Assembly (NCBI GenBank): GCA_017309115.1
Contig: JAFLEF010000030.1
Location: 25,575-89,574, forward strand
Origin: Verrucomicrobiota bacterium
GTDB taxonomy: Bacteria > Verrucomicrobiota > Verrucomicrobiia > Limisphaerales > UBA9464
DNA: 64,000 bases
Direction: 5' to 3'
Below, in pieces: positions 18,171-26,679 of this stretch. Within the stretch, counting starts at the first letter, position 1. Every line of letters begins with the position of its first letter. A model generated the notes under the pieces. That model was not told where the DNA came from. It ran no database searches and saw nothing but the letters and a program-made list of their open reading frames with translations. Both the position numbers and the translations under genes were made by a program.

Positions 18171-18183
18171 CCAAACTACGCGC

Positions 18184-18489
18184 ATGGACATGCTTCTTTT
18201 GATTGCGATTTGCTTTCTGCTCGCCGGTGGAGTCGTTGGTTTTCTGTGGCGCTGGGGCTGTCGATGTCTGGCACTCGCAGCATTCGGCTTGGGCAATGTC
18301 TTATTCGTCGCGTTTCGAGGGTGGTCAGACCTCGATTTTGCGGCGGTGATTCGGAACAGCTCTGCGATCATGTCATGGCTCGTGATGCTGCCGCTTGAGG
18401 CAGTGTGGGTCGTCGTCCCCGTTGTTGTCGGAGCGCTGACTGGTTGGCACATCCGTAGGAGCTTTTGCACGCGTGCCACGAGGGGCTAA
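18184..18489 (+). CDS. Small membrane protein, cassette gene
   Basis: The 101-aa protein starts 13 bases after attC-like site 4. Three hydrophobic segments are visible: MDMLLLIAICFLLAGGVVGF, a central one with LALAAFGLGNVLFVAF, and LVMLPLEAVWVVVPVVVGAL. The end is basic (IRRSFCTRATRG). No family is recognised. Its stop codon overlaps the 5' box of attC-like site 5. Confidence 0.6.
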   Translation: MDMLLLIAICFLLAGGVVGFLWRWGCRCLALAAFGLGNVLFVAFRGWSDLDFAAVIRNSSAIMSWLVMLPLEAVWVVVPVVVGALTGWHIRRSFCTRATRG

Positions 18490-18612
18490 AACCAAATCGC
18501 TCCACACGAACCGCCGCTCGCCGTTTCGATTTCGACCGTGGTGGTTCATGCGAGGCTGGATTCGCTGCCAGCGCCCATCCCCAGCGGCGGCCGGTGAGCT
18601 CGAGCGTTGATA
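18486..18612 (+). other. attC-like recombination site 5
   Basis: The 5' box is CTAAAAC (18486-18492) and the 3' box GTTGATA (18606-18612). The 5' arm GCTcCACaCGAaCCGCCGC pairs with GCGGCGGCCGGTGAGC with one mismatch; the three unpaired bases are at the same positions as in site 2. The two sites have nearly identical arms but different loops. Confidence 0.7.
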
Positions 18613-18632
18613 TTGCGACTTTCGTACGTCTC

Positions 18633-18965
18633 ATGTCAGATCCATCGCCAAATCATCGGAGTCGATTCGTTTTCATGCCTTGGGCTCTATTCGTAGTTGG
18701 TTTGGTTTCAGTACCGTGCATCTTTATCGCTGCCAGCAAAGCGAGTCGGCCAGCGTGGGACTGGGACACATCTACCTTCGGTCACGTTTTCGCGTGGCCG
18801 TTACTGGCTCTATCACTGTGCTGCTGTTTGGCAGCGCCCTTGTTTGGCCACCAATCCCTCGGTGAGAGACTGGCGCTTTCCGCCTGCGCCCTGATTGCAT
18901 TCGGTGTGGTGCTTCTTGCGACTCTGGCTTTCTGTGCACTTAATTTTGGCATACCTATTAGCTGA
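18633..18965 (+). CDS. Small membrane protein, last cassette gene
   Basis: From the ATG at 18633 the protein is 110 aa (MSDPSPNHRSRFVFMPWALF). A longer upstream frame would read through the attC-like palindrome, so I reject that start. Three membrane helices: FMPWALFVVGLVSVPCIFIA, VFAWPLLALSLCCCLAAPLF and LSACALIAFGVVLLATLAFC. No family is recognised. It begins 21 bases after the 3' box of site 5. No clear attC-like site follows it, so the array seems to end here. Confidence 0.55.
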   Translation: MSDPSPNHRSRFVFMPWALFVVGLVSVPCIFIAASKASRPAWDWDTSTFGHVFAWPLLALSLCCCLAAPLFGHQSLGERLALSACALIAFGVVLLATLAFCALNFGIPIS

Positions 18966-19499
18966 TTATGAAACGAACCTAGACGAAGCAGTCTACTGCA
19001 GTGAACGCGCCGATTGCGCCAGGGTTCCAATTTGGACTTCTTTGGCGGCGCGTCACTAAGTAGCGACGCTCGGCCGCTGCTACCCTTCGTGGGGACTTCC
19101 ATGCGCACCCATAGACTTCGCAAAGTAGGCGCCGGAGCATGAAAGTCTGCCCGCATTCCATAGGCTCCCCCTCTCCCACTCCCACCTTCTCCCCCTGTCT
19201 TTCCTGCGTTCATGTTTTCCAGATTCCTCCCCCTCCGCGAGCTCCGCGCCCTCCGCGGGAGATTCTCGATTCTCGGATGTTTTTCGGCGCGTTGAGACGT
19301 TGAGACGGGGAGGTGTGGAGTGATTCGATGCGTCACTCGCCGGGACGAAAAGCGGTTGCGTCACTGCGTGGCGCGACGCAGTCCAAACGCTTCGCGCGCA
19401 GCCGACTCGGAGTGAAGTACTCGGGCGAACGGCAGGGTGACGCGTGGGGAGAGAGGAGAGAGATGGCGCCTTCTGCCGTCGGCGGCTACGGATCGGTCG
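18966..19499. other. Gene-free repeat-rich stretch
   Basis: I see no gene. The stretch holds pieces of the dispersed repeats: GGTAGC-type CGACGCT sequence near 19060, a CCTCCGCGGGAG-rich segment near 19230-19260, a short GTTGAGAC tandem near 19295, and CGCCGGGACGAAAAGCGGT near 19335, which recurs at 25195 and 25405. It separates the cassette-like array from the AraC regulator. Confidence 0.6.
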
Positions 19500-20378
19500 T
19501 TACCCGATGAATTCACCTGGGGTGATGCCGAGCACTCGCTTGAAGTGGCGGGCGAGATGACTTTGGTCGCTGAAGCCGACTTCCTGGGCGACGGCGGCCA
19601 TATTCCAACTTCGACCGTGCTGACGGAGGAGTTCTTGCGCGCGGTCCACGCGAAGCCGGATCAGATATTCGTGCGGCGGATGACCGGTGGCCGTTTTGAA
19701 CTGACGCGCGAAGTGGAAGGGGCTCAGACCGGCCGCGGCGGCGAGTTGTTCCAAGCTCAGCGGTTCCGCCAAGCGCCGACGCATCAGGGTCACGGCTCGC
19801 AGCACGGCGGCAGGCGGGGCGGCAGGTTCGGATTTGACCGGAGGCAAGTTCTGGAAACGCCGAAGCAGGAGCACGGCTATGGCCCGGGCGAGGCCGTCGG
19901 CGACCAGTGAGGATCCCGGGCCGGCCTCCAATTCGAGCGCCAACTGACGGACCAGTGTGGACGCCGGATGATCGGCGGGCAGGGTGGCGGTGTTGACCTC
20001 GGTGGACAAGGCAACCGGGCAGCCGAGTTCGGCGGCGACCCGTTCGAAGAACCAACCTTCGAACCCGAGCATCAGCACGTGAACATCCCCATGCCATCGG
20101 AACGCTACGGGCTGACCGGCCGGCGTGAAGCGAGCTTCGCCGGCGGCATAGTGCATGGAATGGCTGCCCCGCTCGGTTTCCAATTCGCCATCCAAGGGAC
20201 GAAGCCACAGATACAGCAGGTGCTGACGAAGTCCGGCGGGATAGTGGACCGCGCCGGACTTGCCCCGCCGCTCCTGGAGGAACAAACCCGGCCAGCCGCG
20301 CGAGCGCCGGACCACCGTAATGGCGGCGGGAACGTAACTCTCCAAGTCGACGGGAGGGATTTTGACGGGTTCCGTCAC
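19500..20378 (-). CDS. AraC-family transcriptional regulator
   Basis: This 292-aa DNA-binding protein starts with GTG at 20378. The N-terminal part (residues 1-170) is a cupin-like sensing domain (HYAAGEARFTPAGQPVAF). The C-terminal 100 residues contain two helix-turn-helix motifs: PLSLEQLAAAAGLSPFHFAR and AAVAQEVGFSDQSHLARHFK, with the family signature FKRVLGITPGEF at the end. It is divergent from the secreted WD40 gene at 20466 with 87 bases between them, so it may control that gene or itself. The effector is unknown. Confidence 0.9.
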   Translation of the reverse strand: MTEPVKIPPVDLESYVPAAITVVRRSRGWPGLFLQERRGKSGAVHYPAGLRQHLLYLWLRPLDGELETERGSHSMHYAAGEARFTPAGQPVAFRWHGDVHVLMLGFEGWFFERVAAELGCPVALSTEVNTATLPADHPASTLVRQLALELEAGPGSSLVADGLARAIAVLLLRRFQNLPPVKSEPAAPPAAVLRAVTLMRRRLAEPLSLEQLAAAAGLSPFHFARQFKTATGHPPHEYLIRLRVDRAQELLRQHGRSWNMAAVAQEVGFSDQSHLARHFKRVLGITPGEFIG

Positions 20379-20465
20379 CGGAGAAGGAAATCAGATCCGG
20401 GAGACGTTGGGTAGCCGCTGCCCTTCACCAGGCCGGGCCTTTCGGAGTATTGCGAGGCCTGAAGG

Positions 20466-22517
20466 ATGCGACACGGTGCCGAAATGCGGTCAATGAGCCG
20501 AAGTTTGCGGTGGATTGGGAGCCTGCTGTTCTTGGCGGGAGGTTGGATTCTACGGGGACAGGACGTCGTGACCCAGCCGGTCGCCACTTTCGGCTTGGGC
20601 GGGGTCGATACGGTGGCCGTTTCAGCGGATGGACGACAGTTGGCCACGGCGGGTCCGGCTGGGGTCTTCTGTTGGGATGCGGCTTCGGGCTCCCGTCGTT
20701 TCTGGAAACAGGATCACGGCACCCGCGTGTCGGTCGTGGCCTTTTCTCCGGATTCGAAAGTTCTGGCCTCGGCGGGACGGGACCAGGTCGTTCGGGTTTG
20801 GGAGGTGGATTCGGGTCGGTTGCTACAGACCTTTGGACCCCTGCCGGCGGAGCGGGACGGGGTGGCCTTTTCGCCGAACAATCGGAGGCTGGCAGCCTTT
20901 GGATTCGATGGGCGGATCCAGATCTGGCGGCTGGATTCCGGGGAACTCGAACAAACGCTGGAGTTCCCGCAGACGCTGTTCAATCGGGTGACGTTCACTC
21001 CCGATAGCGAGCATCTCATCGTGGCCGAAGGGACGTCGCCGTTCCGCGTTCGTCGCTGGAACCTCGCCACCCGGGAAGCGGTCACCACCTATGCGGGGCA
21101 TCAGCGGTCGGCGACGGCGCTCGGATTCCTCCCCAGCGGCCAGTTGGTCTCCGGCGGAGATGATCAACGCGTGCTCGTCTGGAACACTGACACGGGCGAG
21201 GTGGAGGTGACTCTGATGGGGCAGACCAATACCGTAGCCTGGGTTTCGGCGGCGCCAGAGGGAGGCCTTTTGGCTGTGGGATTTGAAGGTCAGGTCACCA
21301 CGTGGAATCTGGCGGAGCGGTCGGTGCGCCATGACTTCACCACCGCACGGCTATCCGGAGCGGCCTTGTGGCCTGATCAGTTCAACGTGGTCCTCGCCCT
21401 GACCGACAACCAAGTTCAGCGAGTCGATTCCCGAACCGGCGAGGTGCAGCAGGAGTATCCCGGTCACAGCACCAGTACCACGTTGGCGGTGGGGTATTCT
21501 CCGGACAGCGCGCGGCTGATTTCCGCCGGAACCGAGGTGGCCATTCGCCTGTGGGATCGTCCGGGTCGGCACGCAGTGCGAAGCCTCCCTGGGGGCGGCA
21601 GTGGTTCCTCCGTGGCGCTGTTCACGCCGGACGGTGCGCGGGTTTTGACCGCTCGATCGTTTCCGCAGTCTGTCGCCCAACTGTGGGATCCGCAGGCGGG
21701 AATCGTCGTGCGCGAATTCGTGGGCCACTCCCAATGGATCATGACGGCGGCGTTCTCGCGGGATGGCAGTCGCCTCGCCACTGGTAGTTATCTTCCGGAG
21801 AACCGGATCCGACTCTGGGACGTGGCGACCGGACAAACGGTTCGGGTTCTGACCGGACACCAACACGCGGTTCGTTCGGTGGCGTTTGATCCGACCGGAA
21901 CCTGGCTGGCCAGTGGCAGTGACGACACCACCGTTCGGCTCTGGCGGGTGGATACTGGGGTGCCGGGAATGGTGCTCGAAGGCCATGCCACCGTGGTCAA
22001 GACCGTCGCGTTTTCTCCCGACGGCGAGGAATTGCTGAGCTTGGCGGAGGACGGGGAAGTCCGGATCTGGGAGGCCGAGACCGGGAAGCTGCGTCGATCC
22101 TGGACCGTGCCGGGTGGCTTTGTGAACGCCGCCGCCTGGTCACCGGACGGTCGCGGCGTGGTCACGGGCGAAGGCTGGCCATTCTTTGTGGCCCGCTTGT
22201 GGGACGCGGCGACTGGGCAGCCGATCCGGATTTTCGCCGGGAACCTCTCTTCTGTGGAGTCGGTGGCGTTCAGTCCGGATGGACGGTCGATCCTCACGGG
22301 CAGCGAGGTGGTCCGACTTTGGAGCGTGGCGGATTGGGCCGGACGACTGGCCGTGCGTCGGGCTGACGTCGGCTGGGAACTGCACTGGGCGCAGGGAACC
22401 TTGGAGCATTCCGAACAACCCGGAGGTCCTTGGAAATCCGTGACGGCGTCCAGCCCGTGGTTGTTGCCAGCGGATGGATCCCAGGGATGGTTTCGGGTTC
22501 AGGTGCCCGAGCCCTGA
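20466..22517 (+). CDS. Secreted WD40 repeat protein, 14 repeats
   Basis: The protein is up to 683 aa; ATG codons at 20466, 20484 and 20493 are all possible, the last giving MSRSLRWIGSLLFLAGGWIL, a good signal peptide. I count 14 WD repeats (for example VRSVAFDPTGTWLASGSDDT followed by TVRLWRVDTG), enough for two seven-bladed propellers. The last 60 residues (GWELHWAQGTLEHSEQPGGP) look like the beta-sandwich tail found on many exported Verrucomicrobiota proteins. It is probably a periplasmic binding scaffold; unlike the protein at 6958 it has no kinase domain. Confidence 0.85.
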   Translation: MRHGAEMRSMSRSLRWIGSLLFLAGGWILRGQDVVTQPVATFGLGGVDTVAVSADGRQLATAGPAGVFCWDAASGSRRFWKQDHGTRVSVVAFSPDSKVLASAGRDQVVRVWEVDSGRLLQTFGPLPAERDGVAFSPNNRRLAAFGFDGRIQIWRLDSGELEQTLEFPQTLFNRVTFTPDSEHLIVAEGTSPFRVRRWNLATREAVTTYAGHQRSATALGFLPSGQLVSGGDDQRVLVWNTDTGEVEVTLMGQTNTVAWVSAAPEGGLLAVGFEGQVTTWNLAERSVRHDFTTARLSGAALWPDQFNVVLALTDNQVQRVDSRTGEVQQEYPGHSTSTTLAVGYSPDSARLISAGTEVAIRLWDRPGRHAVRSLPGGGSGSSVALFTPDGARVLTARSFPQSVAQLWDPQAGIVVREFVGHSQWIMTAAFSRDGSRLATGSYLPENRIRLWDVATGQTVRVLTGHQHAVRSVAFDPTGTWLASGSDDTTVRLWRVDTGVPGMVLEGHATVVKTVAFSPDGEELLSLAEDGEVRIWEAETGKLRRSWTVPGGFVNAAAWSPDGRGVVTGEGWPFFVARLWDAATGQPIRIFAGNLSSVESVAFSPDGRSILTGSEVVRLWSVADWAGRLAVRRADVGWELHWAQGTLEHSEQPGGPWKSVTASSPWLLPADGSQGWFRVQVPEP

Positions 22518-22530
22518 GCGATTGGGATGG

Positions 22531-22554
22531 AACCGCGAATCAACGCGAATTCAC
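22531..22554. repeat. 24-base dispersed repeat, copy 1
   Basis: A 24-base sequence starting AACCGCGAATCAACGCG is identical to 50351-50374. Both copies lie between genes. It contains the direct repeat CGCGAAT/ACGCGAAT. Confidence 0.7.
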
Positions 22555-22660
22555 CCGAATGGCAGGGAGCGGAATCGAAATCAGGAAGGCGGCGCCCACC
22601 CCGTGTCGCTGCCAGGCCATTCGCGGTGGATTTGCACGGTTCCGGCTGCAGCCCTTGGGT

Positions 22661-23695
22661 TCACAGGCCCAGCGAGAGAAACACCCGGTAGTAGAGGTCG
22701 TGCCCAAAATCGTTGGGGTGATTGATGTTGTTCCCCAACAGATCCTCGGGCTTTTTCCGGACGGAGAAGGCCTGCCAGTTGGTGAAGACGTCGGCGTAGG
22801 CGCAGCCGGTCTCGGTGGCTACTTGAGCGGTGGCCGCGGCGTAGTCCTCCATGTGATGACTGCCGTAGGTCCATTCCGGATTGGGCGGGAACGCAGAGAA
22901 GAGAACGATCTCGGCCGGCGTGCTGGCTCGGATGCGTTGGATCATCAGCTTTAGGTTTTCGGCAAACTGAGGCACGGGCACGCCGCCGCGATTGTGGTCG
23001 TTCATGCCGAAGCCGATCAGCACCAGATCTGGTTTCTCCCGCAGCACTTTTTCTTCGAGTCGTTGCAAGCCCTGCACGGTGCTGTCGCCTCCGGTGGCGC
23101 CATTGATCGCGGTGATCTGCGCTTTCGGATATGTCTGCTGCAGGTGGTCGGCCCAACGTTTCCAAAAGATCAGGTCCGGGGACGTGGCGTCGCCGCCCGC
23201 AGTAATGCTGTCGCCGAATGCCACCACCTTGAGGGGACCGCCCTGGTTCAGACGCGCCTGGGTTCGTGGCAGGTGGGCCGTTTGATTGGGCTGGACTGGC
23301 CACGGCGCGCCGGGAGCGTGAGCGTAGTCGACGAACGCGAAGAAGGCGGTATTGCCGAATCCGGGGTACTTCGAGTGGTTGAAGTTGGTTGCTCCGTACA
23401 GGACGTTGGTGCGGAAGTCGGGCATGCGGGATTGGGAGGTGCGGCCCAAGGTGCCTTGCGTGGGATTGACCCAGTAGTCCACGCCTTCGATGTAAATGAC
23501 GGTGTTGCTGCCGGGGCGGAAGGTGCTGCGAACTTCGAGGGGACCAATCGGCAGCGCGGCCAGGTGGGCAGGTTCCTCCCCGATCAGGATCACGGATTCA
23601 CCAGTTTGGCGGACCTGTGGTGAGTGGACGCAGCCGGATCCGGCAAGGAGCAGTAGGGCGCCCCAGGCGAACAGCGAAGGTAACGGGAGTTTCAC
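22661..23695 (-). CDS. SGNH/GDSL hydrolase lipoprotein
   Basis: I favour the GTG at 23695 (VKLPLPSLFAWGALLLLAGS), which puts a lipobox LAGSGC right after the signal sequence and avoids overlap with the divergent gene at 23805. The SGNH motifs are present: block I VVAFGDSITAGGDATSPD (Ser), block II INGATGGDS (Gly), block III LVLIGFGMNDHN (Asn) and block V NHPNDFGHDLYYR (Asp/His). It is probably an esterase that removes acetyl or other ester groups from polysaccharide, anchored to a membrane facing the periplasm. The first 130 mature residues form an extra N-terminal domain (STFRPGSNTVIYIEGVDYWV). Substrate unknown. Confidence 0.85.
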   Translation of the reverse strand: MKLPLPSLFAWGALLLLAGSGCVHSPQVRQTGESVILIGEEPAHLAALPIGPLEVRSTFRPGSNTVIYIEGVDYWVNPTQGTLGRTSQSRMPDFRTNVLYGATNFNHSKYPGFGNTAFFAFVDYAHAPGAPWPVQPNQTAHLPRTQARLNQGGPLKVVAFGDSITAGGDATSPDLIFWKRWADHLQQTYPKAQITAINGATGGDSTVQGLQRLEEKVLREKPDLVLIGFGMNDHNRGGVPVPQFAENLKLMIQRIRASTPAEIVLFSAFPPNPEWTYGSHHMEDYAAATAQVATETGCAYADVFTNWQAFSVRKKPEDLLGNNINHPNDFGHDLYYRVFLSLGL

Positions 23696-23804
23696 GGAGG
23701 CGCAGTCTGCGGAAGCGTTGGCTGGGGAACAAGTGGTGGTCTTCGCCGGATACGAACGACGTTTTGACGCTGACCGGTTTGGACGGCGGCGGTATGCCAG
23801 AGCC

Positions 23805-24260
23805 ATGCCGATGCCGCCGCCACCGATCACGCCCGTTTACACGCCGGAGCAACTTCGCGAACTCGCCCAGACCGTCATCCGGGCCGCCCGGTTTCCCCAA
23901 CTGGCCACACTGGATGGCGATCAAGCCCGGGTCCGGCCGGTATCGCCAGTGCGGGTGGATGGGTTCACCCTCTACGTGGCGAACCTGCGGATGTACCACA
24001 AAACGCAGGAACTGGCGGCGAATCCGCGCTGCGAACTCTGCTATCTCGACGCCGATCACAATCAGGTGCGGATCACTGGAGTGGCCGAAGTGCTCACCGA
24101 CCGGGTGCTGTTGCAGGAGATTTGGGATACCAATCCGTTGCTCCGGTCGTATCTGGGGACGGTCGATAATCCGGCGCTGATCATCTATCGCATCGTTCCC
24201 AACCGGGTTCGGTACATGAAGGAGTGGGCGCTTCAGTACTACGAAGTGCCCTTGGTGTAG
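23805..24260 (+). CDS. Pyridoxamine 5'-phosphate oxidase family protein
   Basis: From the ATG at 23805 it is 151 aa (MPMPPPPITPVYTPEQLREL). The split-barrel flavin-binding fold is suggested by FPQLATLDGDQARVRPVSPV, YVANLRMYHKTQELAANPRC and ELCYLDADHNQVRITGVAEV. This matches small PNPOx-like proteins of the general-stress type, usually binding FMN or F420. It is too short and lacks the C-terminal part of true PdxH. The gene is divergent from the SGNH hydrolase, with 109 bases between starts. Confidence 0.85.
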   Translation: MPMPPPPITPVYTPEQLRELAQTVIRAARFPQLATLDGDQARVRPVSPVRVDGFTLYVANLRMYHKTQELAANPRCELCYLDADHNQVRITGVAEVLTDRVLLQEIWDTNPLLRSYLGTVDNPALIIYRIVPNRVRYMKEWALQYYEVPLV

Positions 24261-24315
24261 TGGATGTATCCGGAGATGGACGTGCGTCCGGCCGTTCGAC
24301 ATGCTGACCGCCACC

Positions 24316-25017
24316 ATGAATCTTTCCCGTTTCGCTCTCGGCTTGGGCGGTAGCTTGGCCCTGGGTTGGCTGGCCCTTAATGCTGCGGATCCGGCTCCCC
24401 CGGTGGTGACTCCGGGCCAGAATGGAAGTCCGCCGTCGGACGCGATCGTGCTGTTTGACGGGAAGGATCTGTCGGCTTGGAAGTCGTCGGAAGGCGGCGC
24501 GGCCACCTGGAAGGTTCAGGACGGCTATGCGGAGGTCGCCAAGGGCGGCATTCTCACGAAAGAAGAATTTGGTCCGGTCCAGCTCCACGTGGAATGGGCG
24601 GCGCCGGCGGAGGTGAAGGGCGAGGGACAGGGTCGGGGCAACAGCGGCATCTATCTGCAGGGCCGCTACGAAATCCAGGTTCTCGACAGCTATCAGAATC
24701 CCACGTACTCGAACGGTCAGGCTGGGTCGTTCTATGGCCATTCCGCTCCGCTGGTGAATGCCAGTCGGAAGCCGGGTGAGTGGCAGACCTACGACATTGT
24801 GTTTCATCCGCCGCAGTCGAGCGCCGATGGCAAGGTGACCCCGGGATCCTTCACTGTGTTTCACAACGGCGTGTTGGTTCAGGATCACGTTCCGGTTCCG
24901 GGCGATGCCACCACCGCCGCGCAGTTCAAGGGCGTGACTGCAAAAGGCCCGATCTTCCTGCAGGACCATGGGAACCCCGTTCGCTATCGGAACATTTGGG
25001 TCCGGAAGTTGAAGTGA
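24316..25017 (+). CDS. DUF1080 protein (3-keto-disaccharide hydrolase-like)
   Basis: Starting at the ATG at 24316 the protein is 233 aa with a signal peptide (MNLSRFALGLGGSLALGWLA). The DUF1080 fold, related to concanavalin-like lectins, is shown by VLFDGKDLSAWKSSEG, LHVEWAAP, GRGNSGIYLQGRYEIQVLDS and the C-terminal GPIFLQDHGNPVRYRNIWVR. Some DUF1080 proteins cleave 3-keto-glycosides; many exported ones are only presumed to act on sugars. An ATG at 24301 could add five residues. The repeat region begins directly after the stop codon. Confidence 0.9.
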   Translation: MNLSRFALGLGGSLALGWLALNAADPAPPVVTPGQNGSPPSDAIVLFDGKDLSAWKSSEGGAATWKVQDGYAEVAKGGILTKEEFGPVQLHVEWAAPAEVKGEGQGRGNSGIYLQGRYEIQVLDSYQNPTYSNGQAGSFYGHSAPLVNASRKPGEWQTYDIVFHPPQSSADGKVTPGSFTVFHNGVLVQDHVPVPGDATTAAQFKGVTAKGPIFLQDHGNPVRYRNIWVRKLK

Positions 25018-25572
25018 CAGCGGGAGAAGCTGAGAGCTGAGAGCTGAGAGCTGAGAGGGAAGCGGGAAGCGGGAAGCGGGAAGCGGTCGTTTCGGGTGAC
25101 GCTTTAGCTGTCCTATGGAGTTGGGAAGCCCTCTGCCGCTATGGGGCGGGTGGAGGGAAGGCGGGACGTTTGGGGTGACTCGACGTGTCACCCGCCGGGA
25201 CGAAAAGCGGTAGCTGCGCAGGCTTCGCTACCGCGCTCCAAGGTGCGGTGGGACTTCCGTTCGCGTCTCGGAGAGATGGCGCGTGGGGAGTCCACGAACG
25301 TACGGCTCCGCAGAGCGTCGCCCTACCGGGTGGAAGTTGAGAGTTGAGAGTTGAGAGTTGAGAGACGGAAGCGCGAAGCGATTGGGGTGACTCGACCTGT
25401 CACCCGCCGGGACGAAAAGCGGTGGCTGCGCAGGTTTCGCTACCGCGCTCCAAGGTGCGGTGGGACTTCCGTTCGCGTCTCGGAGATATTATGGCGCGTG
25501 GGGAGTCCACCAGCGTACGGCTTACCGCTTACCGCTTTTCTCTCAGCTCTCAGCTCTCAGCTCTCAGCTTCT
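25018..25572. repeat. Composite intergenic repeat block
   Basis: No gene is seen. Contents in order: GCTGAGA heptamer array (25028-25056), GGGAAGC array (about 25058-25086), a direct repeat of about 125 bp present twice (25172-25295 and 25384-25510, nearly identical), the right end of the palindromic element (TCGCCCTACC, 25318-25327), a GTTGAGA array (about 25334-25362), and an inverted heptamer array (TCTCAGC) at about 25540-25570. Confidence 0.8.
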
Positions 25573-25980
25573 TCAATACCCTCCCGTGCCGGTCCAGTTA
25601 CCCCACGCGTTGTCCCAGGTGCCGGAGCTGTCAGTCCGGGCTTCGCGCAGGGATTCCTGAGCGGCAGCGTTGTCCGCCGCGGCGTTCCGCTCAATGTCGA
25701 GTCGGGTGAGGAAGTCCTGATATTGCTGCGGCGTTCCAATGAAGAGCTGCTTTTGGGTGGAATCAGGGAAGATGTAGAAGGTCTTTCCGTTGCGATTCAC
25801 CTTGGTGACGGTGTTCGGCGGCAGGGTTTGCACCTGCTGAAGTTGCTCCGGAGTCGTCGCTGGGACGACCTGGAATCCTACAGCGGCAAGCAGACTCTCG
25901 GTGTGGGCGGCAGTGGGTTTGGAGGCGCAGCCGGCCACCAGGAGCACGAGGACTGCGGCGAGGGTAGAGAGGGTCTTCAT
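25573..25980 (-). CDS. Small lipoprotein, paralogue A
   Basis: The ATG at 25980 gives a 135-aa lipoprotein: MKTLSTLAAVLVLLVAGCAS with lipobox VAGC at residues 16-19. The core reads TESLLAAVGFQVVPATTPEQ, then RNGKTFYIFPDSTQKQLFIG. The C-terminus is Gly/Trp-rich (WDNAWGNWTGTGGY). The next gene is a clear paralogue with the same core and a different tail. No function is known. It lies 28 bases downstream of paralogue B and probably shares its transcript. Confidence 0.8.
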   Translation of the reverse strand: MKTLSTLAAVLVLLVAGCASKPTAAHTESLLAAVGFQVVPATTPEQLQQVQTLPPNTVTKVNRNGKTFYIFPDSTQKQLFIGTPQQYQDFLTRLDIERNAAADNAAAQESLREARTDSSGTWDNAWGNWTGTGGY

Positions 25981-26008
25981 GAAAATGGGTGTGAAGAGTG
26001 AGTGCGAA

Positions 26009-26452
26009 TCAGGGATAGATCGGACCCCAGACACCAAACACGCCCCAGGGATCGTAGGCACCCCAAGGTTCGGAGCTGATGATGTTGGCTTCGGCGTTCA
26101 GGGCTTCGGCGTTGCTGGAAGCTTGGGAAGCGGCCAGTGATTCCTGCATCGCCTGACGGTTCAGGAGCAGATTCTGGTACGCGTCATACTGGGCATTTTG
26201 CCCGACATAGAGCTGCTTTTGATTTTGATCGGGATAGACGAAGTACACTTTTCCCTGCCGTTTAATCACCGAGATTTTACCCGCGGGCAGCGTGTTTAGC
26301 TGCTGCTGTTGGGCGGGAGTCGTGACGGGAATGACCTTGAATCCGGAAGCGGCCAGCATGCTTTCGGTTTGGTGTTTGGGAGTGGCGCAGCCGGAACCAA
26401 GGAGGACGAGCGCCAGGCCGAGCAGGCCACCAAGCAAATTGAGGGGTTTCAT
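26009..26452 (-). CDS. Small lipoprotein, paralogue B
   Basis: The ATG at 26452 gives 147 aa with signal MKPLNLLGGLLGLALVLLGS and lipobox GSGC. The core TESMLAASGFKVIPVTTPAQ and RQGKVYFVYPDQNQKQLYVG is shared with paralogue A, so the pair arose by tandem duplication. The tail differs (WGAYDPWGVFGVWGPIYP). It is divergent from the Ig-like protein gene at 26680. Confidence 0.8.
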   Translation of the reverse strand: MKPLNLLGGLLGLALVLLGSGCATPKHQTESMLAASGFKVIPVTTPAQQQQLNTLPAGKISVIKRQGKVYFVYPDQNQKQLYVGQNAQYDAYQNLLLNRQAMQESLAASQASSNAEALNAEANIISSEPWGAYDPWGVFGVWGPIYP

Positions 26453-26679
26453 GAACAAATCAGCGAACAACGCCCGGAAGGCTACAGAGTGCGGCTGATC
26501 CGTCCAGCGGCATCCCGAGATGAACGCTGCCATCCCAACTCCGGAACTTCCCTATTTTCCTGACCTGCGTCTTGACGGCTCGGGGTTGGACATCGTTTCT
26601 AGCGGTCTCTCCGTTCAGCCGATGCCGTGGTCTAAGGCCGTGCTCTGCTGACGTGGATTCATCATCAACCAAACACATC

